Positions 1-10,064 are shown, numbered from the stretch's first letter. The stretch: 64,000 nucleotides of DNA from Novosphingobium endophyticum (GCF_014640675.1 NZ_BMHK01000014.1:1-64000); one strand, 5' to 3'. The notes: a model not told the origin generated them from the sequence alone. A program made the numbers and translations.

Positions 1-288
1 GCCGGCATCGAACTGCTCGCAGAAAATGCGTCGACCGCACACGACGGTGTCACACCAAAAGCGGCGCGCCAGGATCGTGAGAACGACGCGGCGCCCAGCA
101 AGTGGGAGATCCGACGGCCGGCGCACATACCGGCTCTGAATCCGTCGGCTTGGACGCCCGCAATCCGGGCAAACACCTGAACTACGCCGTGAGCGGAGCA
201 TGATCTGGAAATCATCTCCGACGCTTTGCACTGATACAACCACCAAGCCTTCAGGAGCCAGGCGCGCACGTTGAAATCGACCATGCAT
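1..288 (-). CDS. ISL3-family transposase, N-terminal part (runs off the left edge)
   Basis: The 96 visible codons read as the zinc-binding start of an ISL3-type transposase: CPDCG near residue 40, then SRYVRRPSDLP, GRRVVL and an RRFWC...CGRRIF stretch, which is the typical order in this family. The start used here is the ATG at 288. A second ATG at 284 in another frame gives MVDFNVRAWLL, which resembles the usual start of the family, while the frame used here gives the family-like PEGLVV right after that point. A small deletion may therefore have shifted the frame near residue 11, leaving the gene inactive. It lies immediately downstream of the broken IS21 gene, as if an ISL3-like element had landed in it. 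The family call is solid; intactness cannot be judged because the gene leaves the window. Confidence 0.7.
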   Translation of the reverse strand, partial: MHGRFQRARLAPEGLVVVSVQSVGDDFQIMLRSRRSSGVCPDCGRPSRRIQSRYVRRPSDLPLAGRRVVLTILARRFWCDTVVCGRRIFCEQFDAG

Positions 289-318
289 GGCAGATCCTCC
301 CAATGATGCGGGAGGAGC

Positions 319-606
319 TTACCTCAGCAGCAGCAAATGTGAGTCAGAGCCAGTTCTCGATGAAAATCCCGGGTCACATCTCAGCGGACAGTCATCAGCC
401 AGTATCTGGTCGATGATCCCGGTAAACTCCGCCAGCTTGCCGCTGTAGGTCCGGCCGGATCGCCCGTGCTGCGGCGGCTCCGGGAAAACTAGCATCTTGT
501 CCACCGTCTTGCGGTTGATGCCAAAATACGCCGCAGCACCGCGCCGGCTCATCCCGTCGATCATCACGGCGCGGCGGACCTTCTGATAAAGTTCCACTCT
601 CTTCAT
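319..606 (-). pseudogene. istA: IS21-family transposase IstA, N-terminal remnant
   Basis: The first 72 residues (391-606) match the start of IS21-type IstA: a helix-turn-helix of the form RRAVMIDGMSRRGAAAYFGI, then NRKTVDKML and a GRSGRTYSGKL segment. After ILADD the similarity stops and the remaining 23 residues look like read-through into unrelated DNA. A full IstA has about 400-500 residues with a DDE integrase core and is followed by istB; both are missing here. Truncation at about position 391 coincides with the start of the leader of the ISL3-like element, so insertion of that element is the simplest cause. Non-functional by inspection. Confidence 0.75.
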
Positions 607-641
607 CCTCCACCCCCGCCCAAAAACGGAGGTCTAGCAGG

Positions 642-697
642 ACTGGCCCCCTTTTATCCCGGAGGTGCCGGCCGATAACTGGCCCCTTTTATTGCCG
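642..697. repeat. IS21-type terminal repeats
   Basis: Two near-identical direct copies of a motif beginning ACTGGCCCC, running through CTTTTAT and ending in CCGG, lie at 642-662 and 678-697, just upstream of the istA remnant. Multiple short direct repeats at the end carrying the istA start are typical of IS21 elements, where they bind the transposase. The outer boundary of the element is probably near 700-708, but no target duplication can be checked because the other end is gone. Confidence 0.55.
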
Positions 698-1032
698 GTG
701 TTCTCAGGTAAGCGCGCCCTGCGCGCGTTGCGGCCCGGCGCGGCGGGCCTAAAGGGAAGCGACGCCCACCCCATCGCGGGAGTGAAACGACGCAGCAACG
801 CGATCGGGCCGGCGCAGCCCTGTCCCGATCTCCACAGTTTGAAACAGCTACAATCCGCGCGGCGGATTGGCCGATCGGCGCATTAGCGTCACCCGGCAGG
901 GACGAGACCCGCAGGGGCTCGGTCGGAGCGCAGCGGAGATAGAGCGGCGGTCCCGCAGGGAGGCACCAGCCCTAACCTTGCATTTTTCGACCTCATCGAC
1001 TAATATGCAGTCAATGACTTATGGAGGCGCAT
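698..1032. other. gene-free stretch between IS21 end and toxin-antitoxin pair
   Basis: About 335 bases of GC-rich sequence without a credible gene. Short open frames exist but none has a sensible start, domain or codon use. The last 30 bases hold the ribosome-binding site and probably the promoter of the following antitoxin gene. Confidence 0.5.
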
Positions 1033-1278
1033 ATGGCCGTCATGACAATCCGAAACATCGACGATGCAATCAAAAATCGTCTGCGCCTGCGGGCGGCAAT
1101 GCACGGCCGTTCGATGGAAGATGAGGCCCGAGATATCCTGCGTTCGGCGCTCTCGACCGAAATCCCGCGGCCTCGCAATCTGGGCCAGGCCATCCATGAC
1201 CGCTTCGGTGCGCTGGGCGGGGTCGATCTGCCTGACGTGCCCCGTGAGTCTATCCGGGCGGTGGACTTCGGCGAATGA
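1033..1278 (+). CDS. FitA-like ribbon-helix-helix antitoxin
   Basis: An 81-residue protein starting MAVMTIRNIDDAIKNRL, with the MTIRN strand and the helix pair of FitA/StbC-type antitoxins (the RHGRSMEDEAR-type second helix is visible), and a C-terminal tail that would wrap the toxin. The ATG at 1033 is preferred over 1021 because GGAGG at 1023-1027 sits at the right distance from it. Its end overlaps the next gene by 4 bp (ATGA), the usual coupling for toxin-antitoxin operons. It should bind the FitB/VapC toxin and repress its own promoter. Its position inside an integrated element suggests a stabilising role for that element. Confidence 0.85.
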   Translation: MAVMTIRNIDDAIKNRLRLRAAMHGRSMEDEARDILRSALSTEIPRPRNLGQAIHDRFGALGGVDLPDVPRESIRAVDFGE

Positions 1279-1697
1279 TCGTCCTCGATACTAACGTCAT
1301 TTCCGAACTGATGCGCCGCGAGCCTGATCCGAAGGTCATGGTGTGGATCGCCGAGCAGCCAATGGCGGGCGTGTTCACCACGACGCTGACGCAGGCGGAA
1401 ATCTTTTACGGACTGGCGCTACTTCCCGAGGGCCGTCGCCGCGATGACCTTCTGGCGGCCGCACGCCCCATGTTCGATGTCGATCTTGCCGGACGTGTCT
1501 TGTCGTTTGATACCGACGCTGCTCTTGCCTATCCCGAGATTGCCGCCGGGCGGAAACAGGGCGGCAAGCCGATCAGCCAGATTGACGCGCAAATCGCGGC
1601 CATCGTGCGCTCGCGCGGGGCGCGGCTGGCGACTCGCAACGTCCGCGACTTCGTTGATTGCGGGATCACGGTCGTCGATCCGTGGGGCGACGCATGA
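1275..1697 (+). CDS. FitB/VapC-type PIN-domain ribonuclease toxin
   Basis: A 140-residue PIN-domain protein, full length for the family. The acidic residues expected at the metal site are present: D5 in MIVLDTNVISE, E42 in TQAEIFYG, D104 in SQIDAQIAA and D125 in RNVRDF. PIN toxins of this class cut RNA, often tRNA, when not held by the antitoxin. It is translationally coupled to the preceding antitoxin gene. No sign of decay. Confidence 0.9.
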   Translation: MIVLDTNVISELMRREPDPKVMVWIAEQPMAGVFTTTLTQAEIFYGLALLPEGRRRDDLLAAARPMFDVDLAGRVLSFDTDAALAYPEIAAGRKQGGKPISQIDAQIAAIVRSRGARLATRNVRDFVDCGITVVDPWGDA

Positions 1698-1779
1698 CGC
1701 CTGCCGCCGTGCACCCCTATCTGCGCTTCGCCTCGCGAGAGGCTTTGCGCGGGATGCGGCTGCGCGGCAGCCTGCCGCT

Positions 1780-2025
1780 ATGGCCCTTCCTCGCAAGCTC
1801 CGCCGCCGCACGCCTCGTCGCTGGGCCGAATGCCCGGATGACCTGCATGACTATACCAACCAAGTCGCGCCGCGCCGGGCTTCGCGCCGGTCGCACGACG
1901 ATGACAGGCCAATCGTCGTATCCGACGATTGGCCGAAGCAAGTGCCGATTGGCGACGCGGAATTGCGCGCGATCGAAGGCCATATGCGGCAGGAGCTGGA
2001 CAAGCTGTTCGGCCCTCTGCCGTGA
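1780..2025 (+). CDS. small hypothetical protein upstream of serine recombinase
   Basis: An 81-residue protein with a basic, arginine-rich first half and a well-formed acidic C-terminal end (IVVSDDWPKQVPIGDAELR, then a helix ending in ELDKLFGPLP). No domain recognised. It ends 18 bp before the recombinase gene and may be cotranscribed with it. The start is uncertain: ATG at 1780 is the first plausible one in this frame. An alternative frame opening at 1694 overlaps the end of the toxin gene and reads MTPAAVHPYLRF, so a frameshift that once joined the two frames cannot be excluded. Confidence 0.45.
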   Translation: MALPRKLRRRTPRRWAECPDDLHDYTNQVAPRRASRRSHDDDRPIVVSDDWPKQVPIGDAELRAIEGHMRQELDKLFGPLP

Positions 2026-2043
2026 AGTCAGGATTGAAGCGTC

Positions 2044-3776
<1,733 letters not shown>

Positions 3777-3972
3777 AGTGGAGCGGCGGTTAGCAGAGGC
3801 CGCTTGCAGATTCCAGCGGCAAAATCTTCGTAGCCCTGCGACGGGCAATGGCGGCAAGGGGCGGGTGGTCGTCGCACGCGCGGCCATGCCCGCGCCTCTG
3901 CCCGACAATTGCCTTCGGGCGCACAGGATAGCCCGGACCTGGCGCCCGCGGCAAACGCATCCATTCTTGCAA

Positions 3973-3987
3973 GTTCCCATTATGTTC
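3973..3987. promoter_or_regulatory. LexA (SOS) box upstream of mmcB
   Basis: GTTC-CCATTAT-GTTC is an exact match to the alphaproteobacterial LexA site, GTTC-N7-GTTC. It ends 13 bp before the mmcB start codon, where repressor binding would block transcription. MmcB is a damage-inducible gene in Caulobacter, which fits. Confidence 0.85.
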
Positions 3988-4000
3988 CTATCATGCGGGC

Positions 4001-4507
4001 ATGACCGGACCCGATTCCCGCGTCGCGATTCCGGCGACGAACCCCGCCAGTCTCGCGGCGTCCAATGTCGTGCGCGGCATCGGCAGGTTGTTCGCGCGCA
4101 ACGATATCTGGTGTCTTGCCGAGATGCCGCTGCGCTGCGGCCGGCGCGCCGATCTGATGGGAATCGACGCCAAGGGCCATGTCGTGATCGTGGAGATCAA
4201 GGTCAGCCGCGCCGATCTACTGGGCGACGGCAAGTGGACCGATTACCTCGATTATTGCGACCGCTTCTACTGGGGCCTGCCTCCCGCGCTCGACCGCGCG
4301 CCGCTCGAGAGCGAGGCCTTCTTGCCGGAGCGGTGCGGACTGATCGTCGCCGACGCCTACGATGCCGAGATCCTGCGTCCCGCCCCCCTGCGCCAACTGG
4401 CCCCCGCGCGCCGCAAGGTGGAAGTTGAACGCCTCGCGCGCGCCTCGCTGCGGCGGCTGGTGAACCTGGGGGATACGCATACCCTGCAATGGGGCAGGGA
4501 GGGTTAG
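4001..4507 (+). CDS. mmcB: MmcB-type DNA repair protein
   Basis: A 168-residue protein of the MmcB family, with a PD-(D/E)XK-like core: the E-x-K of VVIVEIKVSRADLLGD, DYLDYCDRFYWG and a CGLIVADAYDAEIL strand. The family is linked to translesion repair of interstrand-crosslink-type damage. The SOS box at 3973-3987 supports damage induction. Start ATG at 4001 lies immediately after the operator; an in-frame upstream start is not evident. Transcribed toward the convergent DUF1289 gene. Confidence 0.88.
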   Translation: MTGPDSRVAIPATNPASLAASNVVRGIGRLFARNDIWCLAEMPLRCGRRADLMGIDAKGHVVIVEIKVSRADLLGDGKWTDYLDYCDRFYWGLPPALDRAPLESEAFLPERCGLIVADAYDAEILRPAPLRQLAPARRKVEVERLARASLRRLVNLGDTHTLQWGREG

Positions 4508-4511
4508 GCCC

Positions 4512-4691
4512 TCATTTGCGGAAAGAAGGAACCGCCCTGCCAGCGAGCCTTGCCAGCACCGCGCGTTTTGCGCCCGCCCCCAGCAGCGGCCATTCGGCGA
4601 TTTCGTCCATCGTGCGCCTGCAACCGAGGCAATAGCCCGTGGCGTTGTCGACCCGGCATACGCCGGTGCAGGGCGAAGGCACGTCGTGCAT
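4512..4691 (-). CDS. DUF1289 small cysteine-rich protein
   Basis: A 59-residue protein starting MHDVPSPCTGVCRVD, with the four cysteines of DUF1289 (CTGVC and GYCLGC), spaced as in a small metal-binding fold, followed by RTMDEIAEWP. The frame stays open upstream to 4754, but the ATG at 4691 matches the start of family members. Function unknown; the cysteine pattern suggests zinc or an iron-sulfur cluster. Convergent with mmcB, 4 bp apart. Confidence 0.85.
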   Translation of the reverse strand: MHDVPSPCTGVCRVDNATGYCLGCRRTMDEIAEWPLLGAGAKRAVLARLAGRAVPSFRK

Positions 4692-4931
4692 GATGCTTGC
4701 CTTGAGCAGGTGTGACCCGCAGGGCAAGCGTAATTTTCTTGCGCTTTCCTGCAATGCACTCTAGAGGCCCCTTCCGTAACCGGCGCGCGGGACCTGTCCC
4801 CGCCGCAATCCGAGAGCAGCGTGAGGTCGACGTGCGAAATGCGCGAAGGCCGGCCCGGATGAGCGGTTGCCAACTGAATCAAGCTTCCTTCCTCACGCAG
4901 GGTCGCCCGAAACGAACCCTTGCTGTGTTCG

Positions 4932-4948
4932 CGGGCCATGATGGCCCG
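4932..4948. promoter_or_regulatory. hairpin in the leader of the RNA helicase gene
   Basis: CGGGCCATGATGGCCCG can fold into a six-pair GC stem with an ATGAT loop. It lies 28 bp upstream of the helicase start, followed by a short T run. The whole stretch 4692-4976 lacks a gene and would form a long leader. Cold-shock RNA helicase mRNAs often have structured leaders, so a role in regulating the helicase is possible; no terminator function is clear. Confidence 0.35.
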
Positions 4949-4976
4949 TGCGCCCCGCACTTTTTGAAAGTGACGT

Positions 4977-6422
4977 ATGTCCTATTTCTCCGAACTTGGC
5001 CTTGCCGAGCCCATTCTCCGCGCGCTCGAGGCCAAGGGCTACACCGATCCCTCGCCGATCCAGCGCAAGGCGATTCCCGCGCTGCTCGAGGGCCGCGATC
5101 TGCTCGGAATCGCGCAGACCGGCACCGGCAAGACTGCCGCGTTCGCGCTGCCTTCGCTCCACCGCCTCGCCCACGATCCCAAGCCGCGCAACAACGCCGG
5201 CTGCCGCATGCTGGTGCTCTCTCCTACCCGCGAGCTGGCGGCGCAGATCGCCGATAACATGCGCGGCTACGCGAAATTCCTGAACCTTTCGGTCCAGTGC
5301 GTGTTCGGCGGCGTTCCCGTCGGCAAGCAGGCGCGTGCGCTCGAGCGCGGCACCGACATCCTCGTCGCCACGCCGGGCCGCCTGCTCGACCTGATCGACC
5401 AGCGCGCGCTGACGCTGCGCCACGTCGAGATCTTCGTGCTCGACGAAGCCGACCAGATGATGGACCTCGGCTTCATCGTGCCGCTCAAGCGCGTCGCCGC
5501 TCTGCTGCCCAAGTCGCGCCAGAGCCTGTTCTTCTCCGCCACCATGCCGCAGGCGATCGCCGAGCTGGGCAAGCAGTTCATCAACAACCCGGTCAAGGTG
5601 GAAGTCGCCCCGCAGGCGACGACGGCCGAGCGCGTCGAGCAGTACGCGACCTTCATCAACCAGGCCGAGAAGCAGGCGCTGCTGACGATCAAGCTGCGCG
5701 AGGGCCTTGCGCCCGACGCGGGCGATAACGCCGAACATGGTGCAATCGACCGCGCGCTCGTCTTCACCCGTACCAAGCACGGGGCCGACCGCGTGGTGCG
5801 CCACCTCACGGCGGCCGGCATCCCCGCCGCCGCGATCCACGGCAACAAGAGCCAGGGCCAGCGCACCGCGGCGCTCGGAGGCTTCCGCCAGGGCACCGTG
5901 CGCGTGCTCGTCGCCACTGACATCGCCGCGCGCGGCATCGACGTTTCGGGCGTGAGCCACGTCTACAACTTCGAGATCCCGAACGTGCCCGAACAATACG
6001 TCCACCGTATCGGCCGCACCGCGCGCGCCGGCGCGGATGGCATCGCGATCAGCTACGTCGCGCCGGACGAAAAGCCCTACATCCGTGACATCGAGCGCCT
6101 GACCCGCATCAAGCTCGACGCGCTCGCCCTGCCCGAGGATTTCCAGAAGCAGGCGGCGCGCCTCCCCGCGCCCAGCCGCAAGGCTCCGGCGCAGCCGCAA
6201 GGTTCGAGCAAGCCGAGAGGCCAGCAGGCACGCGGCGGCCAGCGTAGCGACGAACGCCGCCACGATCGTCCGCACGGCGAGCGCCCACGTCACGACGCGC
6301 CCCATGGCGAACGCAGGGGCGAGCACGGCAGCGAGGATGGCGGCCAGCGCAAGCGCCGGTTCCGTTCGCGCGCCCCCAAGACCGTCGGCGCGCACAAGAG
6401 CGCGGTGCGCCGCGCGGGCTAG
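4977..6422 (+). CDS. DEAD-box ATP-dependent RNA helicase, RhlE-like
   Basis: A 481-residue helicase with all core motifs: Q motif (GYTDPSPIQ), AQTGTGKT at 46-53, PTREL at 83-87, DEAD at 156-159, SAT at 187-189, and in the second RecA domain ARGIDV and HRIGRTARAG. The C-terminal 90 residues are low-complexity and rich in R, G, H and Q, which would bind RNA non-specifically, as in RhlE-type helicases that help ribosome assembly and RNA decay, often in the cold. Start ATG at 4977 gives the usual SYFSELGL beginning. Free-standing gene with a long leader. Confidence 0.93.
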   Translation: MSYFSELGLAEPILRALEAKGYTDPSPIQRKAIPALLEGRDLLGIAQTGTGKTAAFALPSLHRLAHDPKPRNNAGCRMLVLSPTRELAAQIADNMRGYAKFLNLSVQCVFGGVPVGKQARALERGTDILVATPGRLLDLIDQRALTLRHVEIFVLDEADQMMDLGFIVPLKRVAALLPKSRQSLFFSATMPQAIAELGKQFINNPVKVEVAPQATTAERVEQYATFINQAEKQALLTIKLREGLAPDAGDNAEHGAIDRALVFTRTKHGADRVVRHLTAAGIPAAAIHGNKSQGQRTAALGGFRQGTVRVLVATDIAARGIDVSGVSHVYNFEIPNVPEQYVHRIGRTARAGADGIAISYVAPDEKPYIRDIERLTRIKLDALALPEDFQKQAARLPAPSRKAPAQPQGSSKPRGQQARGGQRSDERRHDRPHGERPRHDAPHGERRGEHGSEDGGQRKRRFRSRAPKTVGAHKSAVRRAG

Positions 6423-6457
6423 CCTATCGGGCATGGCGGGGCCATAAGGCTTCCGCC

Positions 6458-7192
6458 ATGCCAGAAAGCTTCGGTCCGGGTCCCTGGGCGGTGATCGCCT
6501 CCGCCGCCGCCATGACGGCGATCGTGGGCGTGCGCTACCTGACGACTTCGGGCCTGTTCGCCTGGATCACAGGCAGGGTGCGCCCCGGCCTCTACAAGGG
6601 CCTGGGACAGCAGATCGGCCGAGAGATCGGCTGGTCGCTGATTTCGGCGGCGATCTACGGCATTCCCGCCGGAATCGTCGCCTGGGGCTGGCAGGACCAT
6701 GGCTGGACGCGAATCTACACCGATGCGGACGATTACCCGCTGTGGTGGATGCCGCTCTCGCTGCTGACCTACCTCATCCTCCACGACACCTGGTTCTACT
6801 GGACGCACCGCTGGATGCACCTTCCCGGCCCGTTCCGCATCGCCCATGCCGTCCACCATGCAAGCCGGCCGCCGACGGCCTGGGCGGCGATGAGCTTTCA
6901 TCCCCTCGAAGCCGTGACCGGAGCGGTCGTCATCCCCGCCCTTGTCTTCTTCGTGCCGATCCATGTCGGCGTGCTGGGACTCGTCCTGCTGATGATGACC
7001 GTCATGGGCATCACCAACCACATGGGTTGGGACATCTTCCCCCGTCGGCTCGTTCATTCGCGCGCAGGGCACTGGCTGATAACCGCCAGTCATCATAACC
7101 GTCATCACGAGTTCTATCGATGCAACTACGGACTCTACTTCCGATTCTGGGATCATCTGTGCGGGACCGACAAGGGCCTCTCCGCGCCCTGA
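6458..7192 (+). CDS. sterol desaturase/fatty acid hydroxylase family membrane protein
   Basis: A 244-residue membrane protein with four to five hydrophobic helices and the histidine clusters of the fatty acid hydroxylase superfamily: HDTWFYWTHRWMH, HAVHHASRPP and HHNRHHEFY near the C terminus. These histidines ligate a di-iron centre that hydroxylates or desaturates lipid-like substrates; sphingomonads use relatives for carotenoids or membrane lipids. The substrate cannot be told from sequence. It overlaps the next gene. Confidence 0.85.
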   Translation: MPESFGPGPWAVIASAAAMTAIVGVRYLTTSGLFAWITGRVRPGLYKGLGQQIGREIGWSLISAAIYGIPAGIVAWGWQDHGWTRIYTDADDYPLWWMPLSLLTYLILHDTWFYWTHRWMHLPGPFRIAHAVHHASRPPTAWAAMSFHPLEAVTGAVVIPALVFFVPIHVGVLGLVLLMMTVMGITNHMGWDIFPRRLVHSRAGHWLITASHHNRHHEFYRCNYGLYFRFWDHLCGTDKGLSAP

Positions 7193-7620
7193 CCCTTGCC
7201 CTGTGCCTGCCGCTGGCAGCCGGGGCCGCACCGGTGGCGAGCGTCGACAAGGCGGACGTTTCAGCTACCGTCACCGGCTTGCGCTCGACCAAGGGACAGG
7301 TCCTTGCCTGCCTGACGACCCGCCCCGATGCCTTCCCGGATTGCGCGAAGGACCCGCACGCCTTCACCCGCATCGTCCGCGCCGGAGCGAACTTGCGCAT
7401 CAATTTCGGTGCGGTGCCCGACGGCCGCTATGCGATCGCCCTCGTCCATGACGAGAACGGCAACGGCAAGCTGGACAAGCGCCTGATGATACCGCGCGAA
7501 GGTTTCGGCTTTTCCCGAGACGCGCCCGTGCGCATGGGGCCGCCCAGCTTTGCCGAGGCCGCCTTTCCCGTCGGGGGAGAGGACGCCCATGTATCGATCC
7601 GGATGCGTTACATTCTGTAG
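7159..7620 (+). CDS. secreted DUF2141 protein
   Basis: A protein of about 150 residues with a signal peptide (LTLALCLPLAAGAAP) and a DUF2141 beta-sandwich marked by YAIALVHDENGNGKLD and the terminal strand HVSIRMRYIL. The GTG at 7159 gives a normal signal peptide; ATG at 7120 is possible but would add 13 residues and overlap the previous gene by 73 bp instead of 34. Function unknown. The overlap suggests cotranscription with the hydroxylase, and members of this family often neighbour carotenoid or lipid enzymes. Confidence 0.75.
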   Translation: MRDRQGPLRALTLALCLPLAAGAAPVASVDKADVSATVTGLRSTKGQVLACLTTRPDAFPDCAKDPHAFTRIVRAGANLRINFGAVPDGRYAIALVHDENGNGKLDKRLMIPREGFGFSRDAPVRMGPPSFAEAAFPVGGEDAHVSIRMRYIL

Positions 7621-7698
7621 CTATCCAATAGCTCCGCAGCGAGAGGACGGGCACGCTTAGCGCTTGCCCGGGACGCGCCTCCGGAATACCCCGAGGCC

Positions 7699-8988
7699 GT
7701 GGTACAGGGCAGCAGCGAGAACGAAGGCGCGACCGGCGCCGTAGCCGGACGGGCTGGCACAGTGCGGGAAAACGGCACTTTCTCGCCGTTCCGCTATCCG
7801 GTCTTCCGCGCGATCTGGATCGCAAACCTCTTTTCCAACCTCGGCGCGACGCTGCAATCGGTCGGTGCCGCATGGCTGATGACCGAACTGACGCCCTCGC
7901 ATCAGCTCGTCGCGCTCGTCCAGTCTTCGGCAACCGTGCCGATCATGCTGTTCGGCGTCTTCGCCGGCGCCATTGCCGACAACTATGACCGGCGACTGGT
8001 CATGCTCGCCGCGCAGGTGGGCATGCTACTGGTTTCGGGCGCGCTGGCCGCCCTCACCTATGCCGGCTGGATCAGCCCCTTCCTGCTTCTCGCCTTTACC
8101 CTGACGGTCGGCATCGGCACCGCGCTCAACTCACCGGCCTGGCAGGCATCCGTGCGCCAGCAGGTCCACCCGGAGCAGCTTCCGCAGGCCATCGCGCTCA
8201 ACTCCATCTCGTTCAATATTGCCCGCTCCGTCGGTCCCGCGCTGGGCGGCGTGCTGATCTCGATCTGGGACGTATCATTCGCATTCCTGATCAACGCGAT
8301 CAGCTATATCGGCCTGATCGGCGTTCTGCTCTGGTGGCGACCGCCGCCGCGTCAGGTCGAACGCCGGCCGATCCTTCCCGCCGTCGGCGTCGGGCTCCGG
8401 TACTGCGCGACCACGCCGCAACTACGCAGGATTCTGATCCGCGGGCTCGCGCTGGGCTTCAGCCTTGCCGCATACCAGGCGCTGCTGCCCGCAGTCGTCA
8501 GCGATCACATCCGGGGCGACGAGTTCGATTTCGGGCTGATGCTCGGGCTGTTCGGGCTCGGCTCGATCGTGATCGCGCCGTTCATCCGCATGATCCTGCG
8601 TAGGATCGGATTCGAGGGTATCCTGACGACGGGATCGGCGATGTTCGTCTTCTCGCTCTCGCTGATCGCGGAAGTCCACGAGGTGCTCTACGCCCTGCCC
8701 GCCGCTTTCGCCGCCGGCATCGGCTGGGTACTGATCCTGACCACGATCAACACCGCGGTGCAGATGCGCTCGCCCGACGAGATTCTCGGCCGCTGCCTGT
8801 CGATCTACCAGGCCGTGACATTCGGCGGCATGGCGCTGGGCTCGTGGACCTGGGGCGCCCTCGCCGACTGGAAGGATCTGCCTTTCGCGCTTCACGCGGG
8901 CTCGATCTTCCTGGTGGTTTCGTTCGGCGTGCTGCGTTTCCTCGCGCCGATGCCGCGCGTCGGCGAAGGTGTTCTGCGGCACCAGTAA
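7699..8988 (+). CDS. MFS transporter (EntS/DUF894-type exporter)
   Basis: A 429-residue major facilitator protein with about 12 hydrophobic helices. The segments FRYPVFRAIWIANLFSNLGA, ADNYDRRLVML (the loop 2-3 signature) and ALNSPAWQASVRQQV are typical of the MFS_3/EntS-like group that exports small molecules such as siderophores or drugs. The start is GTG at 7699, about 26 residues before the first helix. No regulator is adjacent, so the substrate is unknown. Ends before a shared terminator. Confidence 0.85.
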   Translation: MVQGSSENEGATGAVAGRAGTVRENGTFSPFRYPVFRAIWIANLFSNLGATLQSVGAAWLMTELTPSHQLVALVQSSATVPIMLFGVFAGAIADNYDRRLVMLAAQVGMLLVSGALAALTYAGWISPFLLLAFTLTVGIGTALNSPAWQASVRQQVHPEQLPQAIALNSISFNIARSVGPALGGVLISIWDVSFAFLINAISYIGLIGVLLWWRPPPRQVERRPILPAVGVGLRYCATTPQLRRILIRGLALGFSLAAYQALLPAVVSDHIRGDEFDFGLMLGLFGLGSIVIAPFIRMILRRIGFEGILTTGSAMFVFSLSLIAEVHEVLYALPAAFAAGIGWVLILTTINTAVQMRSPDEILGRCLSIYQAVTFGGMALGSWTWGALADWKDLPFALHAGSIFLVVSFGVLRFLAPMPRVGEGVLRHQ

Positions 8989-9010
8989 TGCCGGGCCGCA
9001 CAGGCAAATC

Positions 9011-9034
9011 AAAAAAGGGAGCGCTTCCGCTCCC
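9011..9034 (-). terminator. rho-independent terminator of rplM-rpsI
   Basis: On the minus strand GGGAGCG-GAAG-CGCTCCC is followed by TTTTTT, a textbook terminator 40 bp past the rpsI stop. Read in the other direction it has a weaker T run and may also serve the MFS gene. Confidence 0.85.
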
Positions 9035-9072
9035 TTTCCTGAATTCCAAAGGCCTGGAGGTCTTCCCGAGGC

Positions 9073-9585
9073 TTAGCGCTTCGAGAACTGGAAGCTGCGG
9101 CGGGCCTTGGCGCGGCCGTACTTCTTGCGCTCGACCACGCGGCTGTCGCGGGTGAGGAAACCGGCTGCCTTGACGGTGCCGCGCAGCGCCGGCTCGTACC
9201 TGGTGAGCGCCTGCGAGATGCCGTGCTTCACGGCGCCGGCCTGACCCGAGAGCCCGCCGCCCTTGACAGTGGCGACGACGTCGTACTGCCCTTCGCGGCC
9301 GGTGATCGAGAACGGCTGGTTGATGACAAGGCGCAGCGTCGGGCGCGCGAAGTAGACTTCCTGGTCGCGGCCGTTGACGGTGACCTTGCCCGTGCCGGGC
9401 TTCAGCCAGACACGGGCCACGGCGTCCTTGCGGCGGCCGGTGGCATAGGCGCGGCCCTGGGCGTCGATTTCCTGCTCGCGCAGCGGGACGTTGGAGACGG
9501 GGGCAGCGGTGACGGTCTCGTCAGCAACGGTGCCGGCGATGTCCTTGAGGTCGGACAGGCTCTGGACGGTATCGGTATCGGACAT
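9073..9585 (-). CDS. rpsI: 30S ribosomal protein S9
   Basis: A 170-residue S9 with the conserved core from about residue 43 ([15 protein letters not shown]) to the C terminus [11 protein letters not shown], whose final KR reaches the ribosomal P site. The roughly 40-residue acidic N-terminal extension ([15 protein letters not shown]...) is longer than the E. coli protein but usual in sphingomonads. The start codon overlaps the rplM stop by one base (TAATG), so the two are translationally coupled. Confidence 0.97.
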   Translation of the reverse strand: MSDTDTVQSLSDLKDIAGTVADETVTAAPVSNVPLREQEIDAQGRAYATGRRKDAVARVWLKPGTGKVTVNGRDQEVYFARPTLRLVINQPFSITGREGQYDVVATVKGGGLSGQAGAVKHGISQALTRYEPALRGTVKAAGFLTRDSRVVERKKYGRAKARRSFQFSKR

Positions 9586-10064
9586 TACGCGCCCACCTTG
9601 TTCTTGCGGTTCATGGAAGCGACGTCGAGCGCTTCGGGCTGGGTGCCGCCGTGCGGATGCTCGGTGCCGGCATAGATATGCAGCGCGCGCATCTGGGCGC
9701 GGCCGAGCGGACCACGGGGGATCATGCGCTCCACAGCCTTTTCAAGGACGCGCTCGGGGAACCGGCCGGCGAGAACCTTGTCCGCCGTCACTTCCTTGAT
9801 GCCGCCGGCATAGCCGGTGTGCTTGTAATAGGTCTGCTGCTTCAGCTTGTTGCCGGTGAAGCGGACCTTCTCCGCGTTGATGACGACGACATGATCGCCG
9901 CAATCGACGTGCGGGGTGAAGCTCGGCTTGTGCTTGCCGCGCAGCAGGTCGGCGATGACGACCGCGAGGCGGCCAACCACCAGACCTTCGGCATCGATCA
10001 GATGCCACTTTTTTTCCACCTCGGCCGGCTTGATCGACCGGGTGACCTTCGTGAGCGCCTTCAT
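9585..10064 (-). CDS. rplM: 50S ribosomal protein L13
   Basis: A 159-residue L13 with [47 protein letters not shown] and MIPRGPLGR. First gene of the rplM-rpsI operon. The ATG at 10064 gives [16 protein letters not shown], normal for alphaproteobacteria. The 148 bp upstream (10065-10212) should hold the operon promoter and leader. Confidence 0.97.
   Translation of the reverse strand: MKALTKVTRSIKPAEVEKKWHLIDAEGLVVGRLAVVIADLLRGKHKPSFTPHVDCGDHVVVINAEKVRFTGNKLKQQTYYKHTGYAGGIKEVTADKVLAGRFPERVLEKAVERMIPRGPLGRAQMRALHIYAGTEHPHGGTQPEALDVASMNRKNKVGA

Noticed and set aside
867-1124. Open frame overlapping the antitoxin gene
   Set aside because: No domain, overlaps a clear antitoxin in another frame, and composition does not look like protein.
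4893-6434. 513-codon open frame antisense to the RNA helicase
   Set aside because: High-GC mirror of the helicase gene; rich in Arg, Ala and Gly with no domain.
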